Shown here piece after piece: positions 11,950-23,904 of a DNA stretch of 64,000 nucleotides. Every line of letters starts with the position of its first letter. The stretch's first letter is position 1. Location: assembly GCF_036711975.1 (NCBI RefSeq), contig NC_091976.1, forward strand, positions 20,956,001 to 21,020,000, read 5' to 3'. Both the position numbers and the translations under genes were made by a program. Under the pieces are notes generated by a model, which had not been told where the DNA came from, ran no database searches, and saw only the letters and a program-made list of their open reading frames with translations. The DNA is from Onthophagus taurus (lineage: Eukaryota > Arthropoda > Insecta > Coleoptera > Scarabaeidae).

Positions 11950-14445
11950 GATTTCAAACAGAAAAAAGTTTTTCTCACAATTTTTTATCTAATAATTGAT
12001 AACTCGATTTCAAATTGAAACCACGAGTTATATGTTTTCTTAAAGAGAAAGTTTTAAGCTTTAATTTGATATAAAAGTCATTTTATTATTTTCAAAAATA
12101 AGACCTCCACGATTTTTTGAATTTGATTATTTTTTTGTGATTCTCCTAAAATATAAAAACGCATCATTACATTGATTTTTTCTAATGTAATCGATTTCAA
12201 ACTAAAAAATAAGTTATGTTTTCTTAAAGAAGAAGGTTTAAGCTTTAATTTAACATAAAATTCATTATTTTATTTGCGATTTTTTGAATTTGATCTTTTC
12301 TTTGTAATTCTGCTAAAATATAAAAACGCTACATTATAATAATTTTTTTTTGTAAAATCGTTTTTATGCTAAAGAAATAACTTTAATATTTCCTAAAAGA
12401 TGAAGATTTAAGCTTCAGTTTGGTACAAGAATTATTTCTTAGCTCCCACAATTACGAGGTGGGCGATTTTTTAAAAATCAACATTTCAGTTACAACCTAA
12501 ATGCGCACGATTTTGTTTAAATTTTTTTTGATGGAATCGATTTCAAATTGAAACAACGAGTTATAAGTTTTCTTAAAGAGGAAGTTTTTAGCTTTAATTT
12601 GATATAAAAGTCATTTTATTATTTTCAAAAATAAGACCTCCACGATTTTTTGAATTTGATTATTTTTTTTGTGATTCTCTTAAAATATAAAAACGCATCA
12701 TTACATCGATTTTTTTCAATGGAATTGATTTCAAACTAAAAAATAAGTTATCTTTTCTTAAAGAAGAAGGTTTAAGCATTAATTTGACATAAAATTCATA
12801 TTATTATTTTCAAAAATAAGAGGTCCACGATTTTTTGAATTTGATCTTTTTTTTTGTGATTCTGCTAAAATATAAAAACGCTACATTATAATAATTTATT
12901 TTTGTAAAATCGTTTTTATGCTAAAGCAATAACTTTAATATTTCCTGAAAGATGAAGATTTAAGCTTCAATTTGGTACAAGAATTATTTCTTAGCTCCCA
13001 CACTTACGAGGTGGGCGATTTTTTAAAAATCAACATTTCAGTTACAACCTAAATGCGCACAATTTTGTTTAAATTTTTTTTGATGGAATCGATTTCAAAT
13101 TGAAACAACGAGTTATATGTTTTCTTAAAGAGGAAGTTTTAAGCTTTAATTTGAAATAATAGTCATTTAATTATTTTCAAAAATAAGACCTCCACGATTT
13201 TTTGAATTTGATTATTTTTTTTGTGATTCTCTTAAAATATAAAAACGCATCATTACATCGATTTTTTTCAATGGAATTGATTTCAAACTAAAAAATAAGT
13301 TATCTTTTCTTAAAGAAGAAGGTTTAAGCATTAATTTGACATAAAATTCATATTATTATTTTCAAAAATAAGAGGTCCACGATTTTTTGAATTTGATCTT
13401 TTTTTTTGTGATTCTGCTAAAATATAAAAACGCTACATTATAATAATTTATTTTTGTAAAATCGTTTTTATGCTAAAGCAATAACTTTAATATTTCCTGA
13501 AAGATGAAGATTTAAGCTTCAATTTGGTACAAGAATTATTTCTTAGCTCCCACACTTACGAGGTGGGCGATTTTTTAAAAATCAACATTTCAGTTACAAC
13601 CTAAATGCGCACAATTTTGTTTAAATTTTTTTTGATGGAATCGATTTCAAATTGAAACAACGAGTTATATGTTTTCTTAAAGAGGAAGTTTTAAGCTTTA
13701 ATTTGAAATAATAGTCATTTAATTATTTTCAAAAATAAGACCTCCACGATTTTTTGAATTTGATTATTTTTTTATGATTCTCCTAAAATATAAAAACGCA
13801 TAATTACATTGATTTTTTTAATGGAATCGATTTCAAAGTAAAAAATAAATTATCTTTTCTTAAAGAAGAAGGTTTAAGCATTAATTTGACATAAAATTCA
13901 TATTATTATTTTCAAAAATAAGACCTCCACGATATTTTGAATTTGATCTTTTTTTTGTGATTCTGCTAAAATATAAAAACGCTACATTACAATAATTTTT
14001 TTTGAAAATCGTTTTTATGCTAAAGAAATAACTTTAATATTTCCTGAAAGATGAAGATTTAAGCTTCAATTTGGTACAAGAATTATTTCTTAGCTCCCAC
14101 AATTACGAGGTGGGCGATTTTTTAAAAATCAACATTTCAGTTACAACCTAAATGCGCACAATTTTGTTTAAATTTTTTTGATGGAATCGATTTCAAATTG
14201 AAACAACGAGTTATATGTTTTCTTAAAGAGGAAGTTTTAAGCTTTAATTTGATATAAAAGTCATTTTATTATTTTCAAAAATTTTTTTGTGATTCTCCTA
14301 AAATATAAAAAAGCATCTTACATAGATTTTTTTTAATGGAATCGATTTCAAACTAAAAAATAAGTTATGTTTTCTTAAAGAGGAAAGTTTAAGCTTTAAT
14401 TTGGTATAAAAGTCATTTTATAAATTGTATTTTTTGAATATATTT
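11950..14445. repeat. Satellite array: about 184-bp monomers in a 552-bp trimeric higher-order repeat
   Basis: Type A monomers begin at TTTCAAATTG at 12008, 12541, 13093, 13645 and 14191, giving spacings of 533, 552, 552 and 546 bp. Between them lie a type B monomer (TTTCAAACTAAAAAATAAG, for example 12729) and a type C monomer (TTTTTATGCTAAAG, for example about 12914), so one unit is A-B-C with monomers of about 180-188 bp. All three share blocks such as TTTCTTAAAGA, AAGNTTTAAGCTTTAATTT and CTAAAATATAAAAACGC. The units starting at 12541 and 13093 are almost identical, showing recent homogenisation of the trimer rather than the monomer. The last copy has a deletion near 14280. Confidence 0.9.
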
Positions 14446-15199
14446 TTGTATTTAGAAATCAAATAAATTTGTTAAAACAACAAAGAAAAATAACAACCCC
14501 TCAGGAAGTACAATACACAAACAATCCATGTTTATAGCATATTTAACTGCAGTTACAATTAAAAATAGACGTCGAGTGACGTCAATCACGATTTCGAGCG
14601 ACTTTTCTTCAACAGAAAAGTTCTCCGCGTGTGTCACAAATCGTTACACCGTGGAAATATATTACAGAAAAACGAAATTTTCCATTCGATTCAATTTCAA
14701 ATTGAATTCTTCAGTTTTGGTTTTAATTTTAGTTTTCTTTTCGCTTTGAATCTGATTTCTAATTTCGTATCTAAAGTAAAGTTGAGTAAAAAGTTATATC
14801 CAAGTCGTAATTAGAGGTGAATTCGAAAAGTTTCTTTAAACAGGAAACCAACGATGGGTTTCTATTTGGATCGGAGACACTAAAAATAAAGTCGAATCCT
14901 CTTTGAAATGAAATCCGGAAGGTTGGTTCATTTTAACTTTTCTTCTGTTTGATGGAAAATAATGAAATAAAAGTGAGAATTTATATATGTATAATATGAA
15001 TCACGTTTACTTTATAAAATTTACAAGCTCCCGCACAAAATCTTGGCCACTGTAATAATAGACACTATAATAATATCACAAACGATGCGCGTCTCCGGGT
15101 CTTCCGATCTCAAATCGTACAATTTCATTCAAAATTATAGTAATAAATTTATTTCTTATCTAATTCGTTTTAATTTAAGTGTTACTTTTTATATCTTAC
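14446..15199. other. Non-genic DNA downstream of the satellite
   Basis: Overlapping short ORFs at 14452-14814 on both strands have no recognised motif. There is a modest GC increase at 14560-14660. No exon is supported until the splice donor at 15199. Confidence 0.35.
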
Positions 15200-15266
15200 C
15201 GACAGCATAGGATTTTTCGACGAACTGAAGGGCGGTTTGCAATCCCATTTGTGTAGTGTACCTCAT
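15200..15266 (-). CDS. Probable first coding exon of an unidentified minus-strand gene
   Basis: On the minus strand, ATG at 15266 or the in-frame ATG at 15248 (context CACAAATGG) opens a frame that runs to a consensus donor, exon base 15200 followed by GTAAGA. It encodes MRYTTQ then MGLQTALQFVEKSYAV and ends in phase 1. Upstream on the same strand (15,560-15,800) is a GC-richer block with a TATTTAAAATA-like box that could be the promoter and 5' untranslated region. I did not find the next exon in phase 1 between here and position 1, so the gene would need a very long intron or continue beyond the window. I do not recognise the peptide. A chance start-plus-donor remains possible. Confidence 0.35.
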
Positions 15267-15559
15267 GGAACTTCCAACAACCTCCACATGGTTCCTCACA
15301 ATCGATACCATCGATTAACACAATATCCACCCCGAAAAGATCACATTTCACATCAACAAAAAAGAATAAACGCAAATTATCACTTAAACACACCACCGGC
15401 AATAAATTAAGAAAATCAAACTTCATCAATATTAATCTAAAAAGTTTATTTTGAAACAAACATTTTAACTCTTACTGAAAAAAGTTTATATCTCTTTAAA
15501 TATTAATGTGGGATTAAAGGGATAAAATTTTATATACTCGACACGTTTATTTAAGTCGG

Positions 15560-15800
15560 AACTATTTTTGACGACAGGATACGTTGCACTGAATGTCCTA
15601 TTCCGTACTGGCTGAGCCAAGTTAGTCAAACACACTTAGCGGCGATCGTGAAGCGCGAACCGCGAGGAGAGAGCGAAGGGGGAGTAAGCACCTTCAGTGT
15701 ATTTATTTTAAATATACCGCCATAATTTATAACTTTGACGCGAATTTTAAGTTCGCATCAATAAAGCCCGAAGCGTTTTCAAACGCACTGTGAGGAAGAA
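15560..15800 (-). promoter_or_regulatory. Candidate promoter/5'UTR block for the exon at 15.2 kb
   Basis: This block is rich in CpG compared with both sides (for example CGCGAACCGCGAGGAG) and sits about 300-550 bp upstream of the minus-strand exon at 15200-15266. An AT box reading TATATTTAAAATAAATA on the minus strand at about 15,697-15,713 lies just upstream of the GC-rich part, a plausible core-promoter layout. Only composition and position support it. Confidence 0.25.
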
Positions 15801-16749
15801 AATATACTTTCCTGCGATTTATATCAAAAATCGATAAACAAAACGTCTACTTAACAGGAAATGATCAACTTTGTAAGAAAACATAAAACTAATCTTCAAT
15901 ATTTAAAGAAAATTCGATTAGATCATAACATTTTTTTCTATTTAATTAACTTTATCTGAATTTATCTGAAAGAAGATCATAATGTAACATTTAACAACGT
16001 TTAAAACATTCTGAACTCCTATGATCGACTAATTAGAATGCCATCATATATGAATACATGTCATGTTGTTTTCATTCTCAGATGAGAATTGTGGCAGTAA
16101 TCTTGCTATTATAATGCCATACATGTGAAGATTACAATGTTGTTTATATGACTTATTCTAACTCACAACATGATGCTTAGACGATCGTCGAATTAGAATA
16201 AGATGCAGGAATCATGCAGGAAAATATTATGCATACAAATTCATTTAATCATTCCAAACAACTACGGTGTGTAGAACTATCAGGTCTTGAGGAAAAAATA
16301 CTGATTATCACATTGCATGTTCCGACAATATTTCAATCTTTTTGGATAATCAGCCAGATTTCTAAATTCTACAACTGTGAAATTGGTAAAGTTAACCCTT
16401 CGTTCTTAAAGTCTCAAATTGGTTGGTTATATCTGAAGTACTAGTATTACTATTTTCTTCATTATACATTTTAAAATTCTTACTTTTAATTTGTTAGTCC
16501 TAATTGAACTTAGGTAACTTTTGGTCACAAAATTGAATGTTCTATGACGAAGTTGAAACCTAACTAACATCTGGCATTTGACTCGAGCTTAACTTTGTTA
16601 CCGAGTCATGTTGGGTGCTTTGAACCCTGTATGAACAGCTACAAATAAGGGAACTAGAAAATGTGCCGACAAAACTTGAATATTGATTTGTAAAGATGTG
16701 TAATAACATAATTTGACAAGCAAAAAACCAAAAATTTGTATGTCATAGT
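15801..16749. other. AT-rich DNA without recognised features
   Basis: No supported gene. The ORF at 16214-16444 lacks motifs and splice context. Confidence 0.35.
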
Positions 16750-16845
16750 GGTGAAACGGATATCCGGCAACTATCCGGTCATTTTTTAAAAGCCGGATAA
16801 TGGATAATAGCCGGATACCGGATAGTTACCAAATATCCGGCTTTG
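16750..16845. repeat. Cluster of ATCCGG/CCGGAT motifs with inverted symmetry
   Basis: Six copies of ATCCGG or its complement occur in under 100 bp, including the palindrome GGATATCCGG at 16758. CAACTATCCGG on the left mirrors CCGGATAGTTACC on the right. Such clustered subterminal motifs often mark the end of a DNA transposon. It directly abuts the satellite that follows, but no terminal inverted repeat pair was located. Confidence 0.5.
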
Positions 16846-17620
16846 GCCAATAAACCAACCCTTTTTGAAAAATACCTTTTAGTTTTTGAGAAAACAATAT
16901 TTGAAGTTTTGATAAAATTTTCAATGTTGCAATTTTTATTGATAACATTCAAAATTCGCTATAAAATTCATTTCTTGAAAAATCCTTGTGGAAATATCAC
17001 CAATTATTAATTAAAGTATCCTCTTTTTAATGCAAGAAGCCGTTTTGAAAAATCACTTTTAATTTTTGAGAAATAAATTTCTGAAATGATCGACAATTTT
17101 TTCGAATTTTGCAATTTTCGCCGAATAAGTTTTAAAAATTCGTATAAAATCGATTTTTTGGAATATGGGTATGAAAATTTCCCAAAGTGTTAAGAAAACG
17201 GTCTTCTTTCCAATGAACCAACCCATTTTGAAAAAGACCTTTTAGTTTTTGAGAAAACAATATTTGAAGTTTTGATAAAATTTTCGATGTTGCAATTTTC
17301 ATCGCAAACTTTCAAAATTCGCTATAAAATTCATTTCTTGAAGGATCCTTGTGGAAATATCACCAATTATTAATTAAAATATCCTCTTTTTAATGCAACA
17401 AGCCGTTTTCAAAAATCACTTTTAGTTCTTGAATTAAACAATTTTTTTGAATTTTGCAATTTTCGCTGATTAAGTTTTAAAAATTCGTATAAAATCCAGT
17501 TCTGGGAATATGAGTATGAAAATTTCCCAAAGTGTTAATAAAAGTGTCTTCTTTCCAATGAACCAACCCATTTTGAAAAATACCTTTTAGTTTTTGAGAA
17601 AACAATATTTGAAAGCAATG
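16846..17620. repeat. Second satellite: dimeric unit of about 345-365 bp
   Basis: AACCAACCC followed by TTTTGAAAAA recurs at 16852, 17216 and 17561. Within each unit the second half is a diverged version of the first (TTTAGTTTTTGAGAAA... TTGCAATTTT... ATTCGCTATAAAATTCATTT), giving half-units of about 170-185 bp. The array is short, about two full units, and differs in sequence from the 12-14 kb satellite. Confidence 0.75.
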
Positions 17621-17891
17621 AAGTAGACCAGAAAAAGAAATAGAATGTCACGTTGAAACAATGGTTATAAGTTATAACATAACAGGTTTGTATTGAATCT
17701 ATAGATGATGGTCTGATTAAAATCCGATTAGTTACAAATATATCGTAACAATATTTGTGTTATCTTTGTAATATGGATCCTGAGTGGTAGCAGCTCAATG
17801 CATCACAGCTTACATAATATGGTGCACGTTTCATTATTTACAAATACAACTACTAGAAAGTTAATTAGAAAAAGAATTTAAATACGACAGT

Positions 17892-18655
17892 TAGTATAGT
17901 GGTCAAGACAGTCAAGCCGCTCTCCAGGCGCTGCAAGCCGTGAAAACGGTGTCGGCTCTGGTTAATGATTGTAAGAGAACATTAAACACACTGAGTTGTG
18001 ATAACAGAGTCTCTCTGATCTGGGTCCCGGGTCACTCTGGTGTTGCTGGCAATGAAGCGGCAGATAAGCTAGCACGAGATGGCAGCGCTGAAGCGTTTGT
18101 GGGACCGGAACCAGCAGTTGGTGTATCATTTGCGATGGCCAAATATAGGATTGGACTGTGGGCTGAAGAGAGACTTCGCCTACTGTGGACCAGTTCTCCT
18201 GGAATGAGACATGCTAAGGTGTTTATTAACATCGCCACTGTCAAACCCGGGAATATTTTGGGACTTGCCCGTAGTAGCATAAAAGTTCTAATGGGTGTTT
18301 TTACTGGGCACTGCCGATTAAAAGCACACCTCAACTTGTTGGGTTTAGCCGACGATGTTGAATGCCGACTATGTGCGGAGGAAGCAGAGACGGTTGAGCA
18401 TGTTTTATGCCACTGCCCTGCCGTTAACCGTATCAGATTCTCGATTTTTGGGTCGCAGTTTATCTCTTCAAAAGATCTGAATGACCTTTCGCCGAGCAAG
18501 GTATTAATGTTCGTTAAGAGCATTGGACTGCACGGTGAAATTTGATAATGATATCTATCGGGATACAATAGATCCTTAGGGTCGCGGTGCAAGGTTGGTT
18601 GGTCCGCCTACCCGATATGTATTCTATGTAATGTAATGTAATGTAGTATAGTGGT
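17892..18655 (+). mobile_element. 5'-truncated non-LTR retrotransposon insertion with 12-bp target duplication
   Basis: TAGTATAGTGGT occurs immediately before (17892-17903) and after (18644-18655) an insert of 740 bp. The insert begins inside an RNase H domain and ends with ATGTAATGTAATGTAATG repeats instead of poly(A). These are the marks of target-primed reverse transcription by an RNase H-bearing clade (I, R1, LOA or some Jockey-group lineages). The body upstream of RNase H is missing, so the copy is dead on arrival. Confidence 0.85.
17907..18545 (+). pseudogene. RNase H plus C-terminal zinc-knuckle fragment of non-LTR ORF2
   Basis: The frame starts with DSQAALQAL, where the Asp is the usual RNase H catalytic residue, and continues with LIWVPGHSGVAGNEAADKLA, the conserved His/Asp block of type I RNase H. 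The tail includes TGHCRLKAHLNLLGL, CRLCAEEAETVEHVLCHCP, a CCHC-like motif typical of insect non-LTR ORF2 C-termini. The ORF is intact to its own stop at 18543-18545, about 212 codons, so the insertion is relatively young. It lacks endonuclease and reverse transcriptase and cannot move by itself. Confidence 0.85.
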
Positions 18656-18889
18656 TACAGAGTAGTTCATTTGGGCCTGTATATCCGCCACCAATGGTAG
18701 AAACTTATTGACTAAGTAGTGCTGAATCGCTATGACCTCCAAAATAAATTAACAAAAAAAATGTCATGTCAGTAACTACCTAAATGCGTATCATTAATGA
18801 TATCAGCGAGAATTCTGCAATCAGCACAGCGACTTGGTTCCAACGTGAACTCGAGAGGTAACTGCAGCGCTAATGTGAAGACAGGTTGC

Positions 18890-19320
18890 TTGGGACAAGA
18901 AATGTTATAATATGTTATGCAAACAGCTCTTTAGCTGTAACATGAGTGGGAAATTAAAATTAATAATTTACAAAACCCTTATACTACCCGTGGTTATGAT
19001 GCGGAGACATGGCCAACTAGCAGGCCTTCTGTCACTTCGTGAAGATGATCTTTCACACGATTTATAATGCGATATGTGAGAACGTGTGATAAAGCTTTTA
19101 ATTACACCAACTGTTTGGAAAGCATGAGGAAGCAGATGTCATTACTAGAATTAAGGTCATACGATTCCAATGGACAGCATGTGAAACGAGTACCAAATAC
19201 TAGGTGCCGAAGAGAATCAAGCAACCAAAACCACAAGAAAGGCTGGAAATCTCAACTGGAAAGACTCAAGAGGGTCATTGAACCGTTGAGGCAATTAAAA
19301 AATTATCAAAATTGTTAATT
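18890..19320 (+). pseudogene. Decayed non-LTR reverse transcriptase C-terminus
   Basis: In shifting plus-strand frames, KLKLIIYKTLILPVV (the usual IYKTLIRPVLLYG position), then DAETWPTS, then TRIKVIRFQW, VPKRI and a basic tail can be read. This order matches the region after the polymerase fingers in RTE/CR1/Jockey-like proteins. Several frameshifts and stops are present. The 83-codon ORF at 19067-19318 is only one of the frames. Confidence 0.45.
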
Positions 19321-22300
19321 TCAAGCGCATCGATAGTGCAGCATATCATACAAAGATTTCTGCACTAGATCAGAAAAATCAAAAGTAAATCCAAATTTAT
19401 TGACTCTAAAACTGTGATAAAACCTAATTTCTTATGTCAAGTAGCTCGCAACAAGTTTATAAACAGAAAAAAATAGCTAAGTTAACATAAGGAATTGTAT
19501 GCTTTTTGTCTGTAATATCTATGCCACGTGTATGTCTTCTTTTAGTGCGATTTTAGTTGATGGATAAGAAAGAATTTCGGAAGTATGAAATGTTGTGAAT
19601 TATAAAAAATCTACAATAAGGTTATCACACTTAGCTAACTTTGAATTAATTGGATGGCATTTCAGAAGGCATAATCCACTACTTTATTTATCCAGCGTCA
19701 AACGAACCTCTTTGATAAATCATTATCTACACAAGATTACTTAATTAAGCCTTAAGACCTATTGACTTATTACATTCGTCATGATTTACTTAGTGTATTG
19801 CAAATCCAAAACAACTTATCATCAATTCTCTATTATTTGCCAACATACGATCATTAACTTAATTTCAAAATAATAATCTCAGATGATGTCCTAACCTAAA
19901 TACCTATATTATGATTCTTCATTATCAAACATTTACTCGCAACTATCACTAATTTGGATTGATTACCGTTTAGATCAGTTGCTTCAACATTTTGTTTATC
20001 ACCGTCAGTTGTCGCTGTATCAAGAAAATCTTCATCGTTCTCTTCTTCACTCTCAAAGGTTTTCGATCGTTTCTGGATTCGTCACTAGCACGTCCTCACT
20101 TGAAAGTTCCAAATTCAGAGCTATATTTTCTAATTCTCTTGAGGGAGGAATCGCTTCGTTCCATTCGCCATTCTGTAAAAAAATGTGCTCCTGAGATTGG
20201 AACATTCATAACACTGTTGGGACGAATAAGTCTCACTGAAAATAGTGTTACAGAGTAGTTTTAACACTATATTTTTTCACGAACAAACTGCATATCTTCA
20301 TTATTTGATTAATGTGTAGATGAAATCAGTAAATATTTCTTTATACTTACGTTTATATGTATACGTAAAATGAACTGTATTTGAAATAATCGCTATCCAA
20401 GTAGGAAATATTGTAGCACGTATGGCGACGAACCTCGAACTAACACCGAGAAGATTAAACATGTTCGAATATACTAAACGAAGCTGTGTACATATGAAAG
20501 AAAGAGTAGGTTCTGTTGTTCAGAACTGTTCAGAAATCTATCATGAGGGATGACAACACCATCCATAGAGTATTTAAACAGAGTCTTCATTCAGTGAGAC
20601 AAACTCTGACCTGTTATGTCAGCTTCCTGCAATTTACCACATGCAGTAGTAGCTATGGCTGATGTAATTAATATAAATACTAAAAACTGATTGATAAATG
20701 AGTCAACGCCCACGCATGATAATTAATTCAGAACACAATCTCAAGAGATAATTAGAAACATTTGGTGCCAAATAGGGATCACAATGTTGCACATTAATGG
20801 AGCACATTAATTGCAGTCTTAAATATGTATAAAAGCTTCCACGACCATTAAACGAAAATTTCTAGTTTTATTTCGCATTAATACAATAATAATTTACTAT
20901 CTAATGCAATCTTACAAAATTGCAAAGAAGCTATGAGAAACTATACGAAGGTATTGGGTAATGTGATCTATTCATAGTAATTCCCAGTTGTTAAAAAATA
21001 TTAAGAGTTAATGTAAGCATTGAAAGATGTTTTCATAAACTAAAAATAACTACAAATTTAGAACTATTTGATGTAACTTTGGAGTAAAGAATAATTGAAA
21101 ACCATCTTGAATGAAACTAATAAAATTTAATTTTATGTACTGACTGATTCTCTTAATACTTTTCGCATTGTGGATTTTGCAGATTTCGAAAGCGTAAAGT
21201 CTGGAAATGTTGGATAACGAAATGCCTAAAGTTCTGGCGGAACATCTTCGAGTAATAAATGGCGTAATAAATTAGTCATAAGTAATCCTTTGCGTAAACA
21301 TAGTACAGAACGAATGATAAACGCCTACCGGCTGTAAGTTTTGCACTTTACGGCCACTACTCTTCCTCTTTTTTTTTTTTCTTAACAACTCAGTTTCTAA
21401 TTTAGATTAAACAGAGGGTCTTTATAAATTTAGATTAGTTCCCGTTTACTCATATCCGTTAACAGAAAAATTTATTCAAAACAATTACTCATTTTTCATT
21501 TGACGACAATTTGAATTATTTAAAACGTGTACATGTTAATTATGTAAGTTTTTAATTATTATTTTTTCTTTAAATGGTTTGTTTGTAGGTGTTTGAATCA
21601 TTTTTGTACTGCGTCTCTAAGAAACAGTGTTTGATTTGAAAACAGTGTGCTGTTAGGAAACCTTGAACACAAAACACCACGAAGGTTGGCGTTGTTGATA
21701 AATAGATTACCTGTTGGTTATTGATCGCTTCGTTGGAAGTCGTAGGCTGTCATTGCAACCATTTTCTTTCTGTACGGTTGCCAAGTGTGTTATTCTTTGC
21801 CGCCGGCGTTAGGTCATTGTATATAAATAAAACCAAGTGGAACAGCCGCGACAAGTAATTTACAACTTAACCGGAGTCAATCTCTTCCAACGAATCGTCA
21901 ATTCCAACCAAATTTCGTTACAAAGACACAAAAAATAATTTCGATTCATTTTTAGAATATTGAATCATCTAAAAAGAAACTTATATCTAAGTAGTTGAAA
22001 ACAATACGAGTGTGTATCTTTTGGCTAAAACTTCTGGTTAAGTTTGTTGAAACTGATGCCAATGAAAATAAGATGACGACTTTGCTGACCGCACGGAAAC
22101 GTGACGATCCCAATTTAATGTGGCGTCACAAGTTAGCACGTGGTGGATGAGATTTATTTTTGAAATTGGCATTTACTCGTCCAAATTGGTTTCCGATCGA
22201 CGAACGTCCCGTTGGCATTTTAAATGGAACACAATAGCAATTCTATTTACTTGAATACTATTTCTAAAAATATTAGGAGGCAAACAAGGATTTATAATAA

Positions 22301-22567
22301 ACTCGTATTGTTGTTTGGGGACTTTTTAGAACAATAAAATATACGAGTAAAATTTAAAAATCTACCCGTGTAATAAAACGTCGCGACGCCACTGATTAAT
22401 GTAGTCGTGAATAGATTTACGCTGGATTACCGTCGTTGTTTATACGTTTCGAGTCTTTTAAATTACTACTGTAGTACGGCGATATCTAAATATTTTAAGT
22501 TTAAATAGATGTAGAAGTTCATTGTATTGTTTGAGAAAATAAAAAATTCTAAATAAATATTCTAAAT
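19321..22567. other. Mostly featureless DNA
   Basis: No confident gene. On the minus strand at about 19,985-20,205 two coding-like pieces in different frames (EAIPPSRELENIALNLELSS and RKRSKTFESEEENDEDFLD) suggest the frameshifted remnant of a protein, possibly a transposase, which I cannot assign. Confidence 0.35.
21820..22150 (+). promoter_or_regulatory. Candidate core promoter with short downstream ORF
   Basis: TATATAAATA at 21820-21829 is preceded by a GC-richer segment and followed about 25-35 bp later by CCGCGACAAGTAA. Downstream at 22073-22150 is a 25-codon ORF beginning MTTLLTARKRDDPNLMW in CG-rich sequence, preceded by a shorter upstream ORF. The layout suggests a transcription start with a 5' leader, but no splice donor or longer coding exon was found. 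Confidence 0.2.
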
Positions 22568-22904
22568 CAGCGATTCCCAATAAGGGGTGCCTGGACCCCT
22601 AGGGGTCCATTGCCACAATACTGGGGTCCAAGGCGCATTTGTGAAAAATAATGGAGGCAAATAAATTACAAAAAAGTAAAAATTTAAACTATAACATACG
22701 AAATTAACTAATTGCATATATAAATTGTATTAAAGATTAATATTACTCTCATGTCAGAAGAAATATGTAACGTTTTCTAGGACATTTTGGGTGTGGCAGT
22801 TGGTAATATTACTCATTTGGGGGATTTTTTAAGTTTCTTATTTTGTTTCTTAGCGATTACTTTGTCGTTATAAGTTAACACTTCTTTCTGTCCTCGGAAT
22901 CTGG

Positions 22905-23640
22905 CAAAACACGATCGCAGTGTGTTATTTGCAGCCAGGTTCTAGCAAATGATTCTATGAAACCAGCTAAGTTAAAACACCATTTTGAAAAAAAGCACCC
23001 AGAGTTTCAGCAAAAAACACGGATTCTTTTAAAAAGAAGGAACAACAATTAAAGAACATGCAAAGAACCGTGTCCTACGTTGCCATACCAGCATCAAACA
23101 ATTCAGCCATAAAGGCCTCCTTTAAGGTATGTCAACTAATAAGTCAAAAAGGTACACCTCATACTATTGCTGAAGATCTCATATTACCAGCAGCAAAAAT
23201 TATGGTGTCTGCAATAATTGGCGAAAAAGCTGCCAAAGAAATTACAGAAATTCCGTTATCAAACAATACAGCGCAAAGAAGAATTCAAAGTATGGCTGAA
23301 AACATCAAAGATCAATTAATACAAAGAGTTCGTGTATCACCTTGATTTGTTATACAGTTGGATGAAACAACGGACGTAACTAGTCTGGTAGTTTTACTGT
23401 CAAAAAGCGTTCGTTACAAAAAGAATTCCTGCAGAATTAAAAACGGTCTTACATGAGTATATTAAAATAATAAATTTTATTAAAAGTAGAGGGCTGAATA
23501 CGCAGCTTTTTTTCACTGCTAATGCATACAAATGTAAGGTGGCTTTCGAAGGGAAAAGCACTGGGTCGACTTTGGGAATTACATAAAAAAGTCAATGTAT
23601 TCTTAATAGAAGAACAACGTTTTCAATTCCCAAGAAAATT
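22905..23640 (+). pseudogene. hAT transposase remnant with BED finger (ZBED5/SCAND3-like)
   Basis: CVICSQVL...AKLKHHFEKKHPEF at 22.92-23.02 kb is a BED zinc finger (C-x2-C...H-x4-H). The 95-codon frame 23058-23345 follows (GTPHTIAEDLILPAAKIM, the N-terminal transposase region). After an in-frame TGA at 23343-23345 the catalytic block FVIQLDETTDVTSLVVLL continues. Further on, HTNVRWLSKGKALGRLWEL (about 23.52-23.58 kb) matches the hAT HxxVRWLSRGxVLxRxFEL segment. The stop codon, frameshifts and loss of the C-terminal dimerisation region make it a pseudogene. Confidence 0.85.
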
Positions 23641-23904
23641 TATATAATTTTACATTTCTTATCAAACTATTGTACTTAATCTCAATGATTTGAATGTAAA
23701 ATTACAGGGTGTAAATGTAAATTGTTTCCAGGTAGAAGACAAGATTGAAGCAACTATTTTGAAATGTTGAAAATGTGGAATCATTTCAAAACATGTCGTC
23801 ATTTTTAAACATGCCTGAAGATACACTTCCAAATGAGGAAGCACAACTAATCATGTGGTGATAGGAGGAACAAAGATGCACGCCTTGAAAAACGCTTGAA
23901 AAAG

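Noticed and set aside
18032-18592. 186-codon minus-strand ORF
   Set aside because: Antisense shadow of the RNase H fragment, which has clear catalytic motifs on the plus strand.
17881-18700. tRNA gene suggested by TAGTATAGTGGT
   Set aside because: No acceptor stem, anticodon arm or T-arm (GGTTCGA-like) can be folded around either copy; the word is explained as a target duplication.
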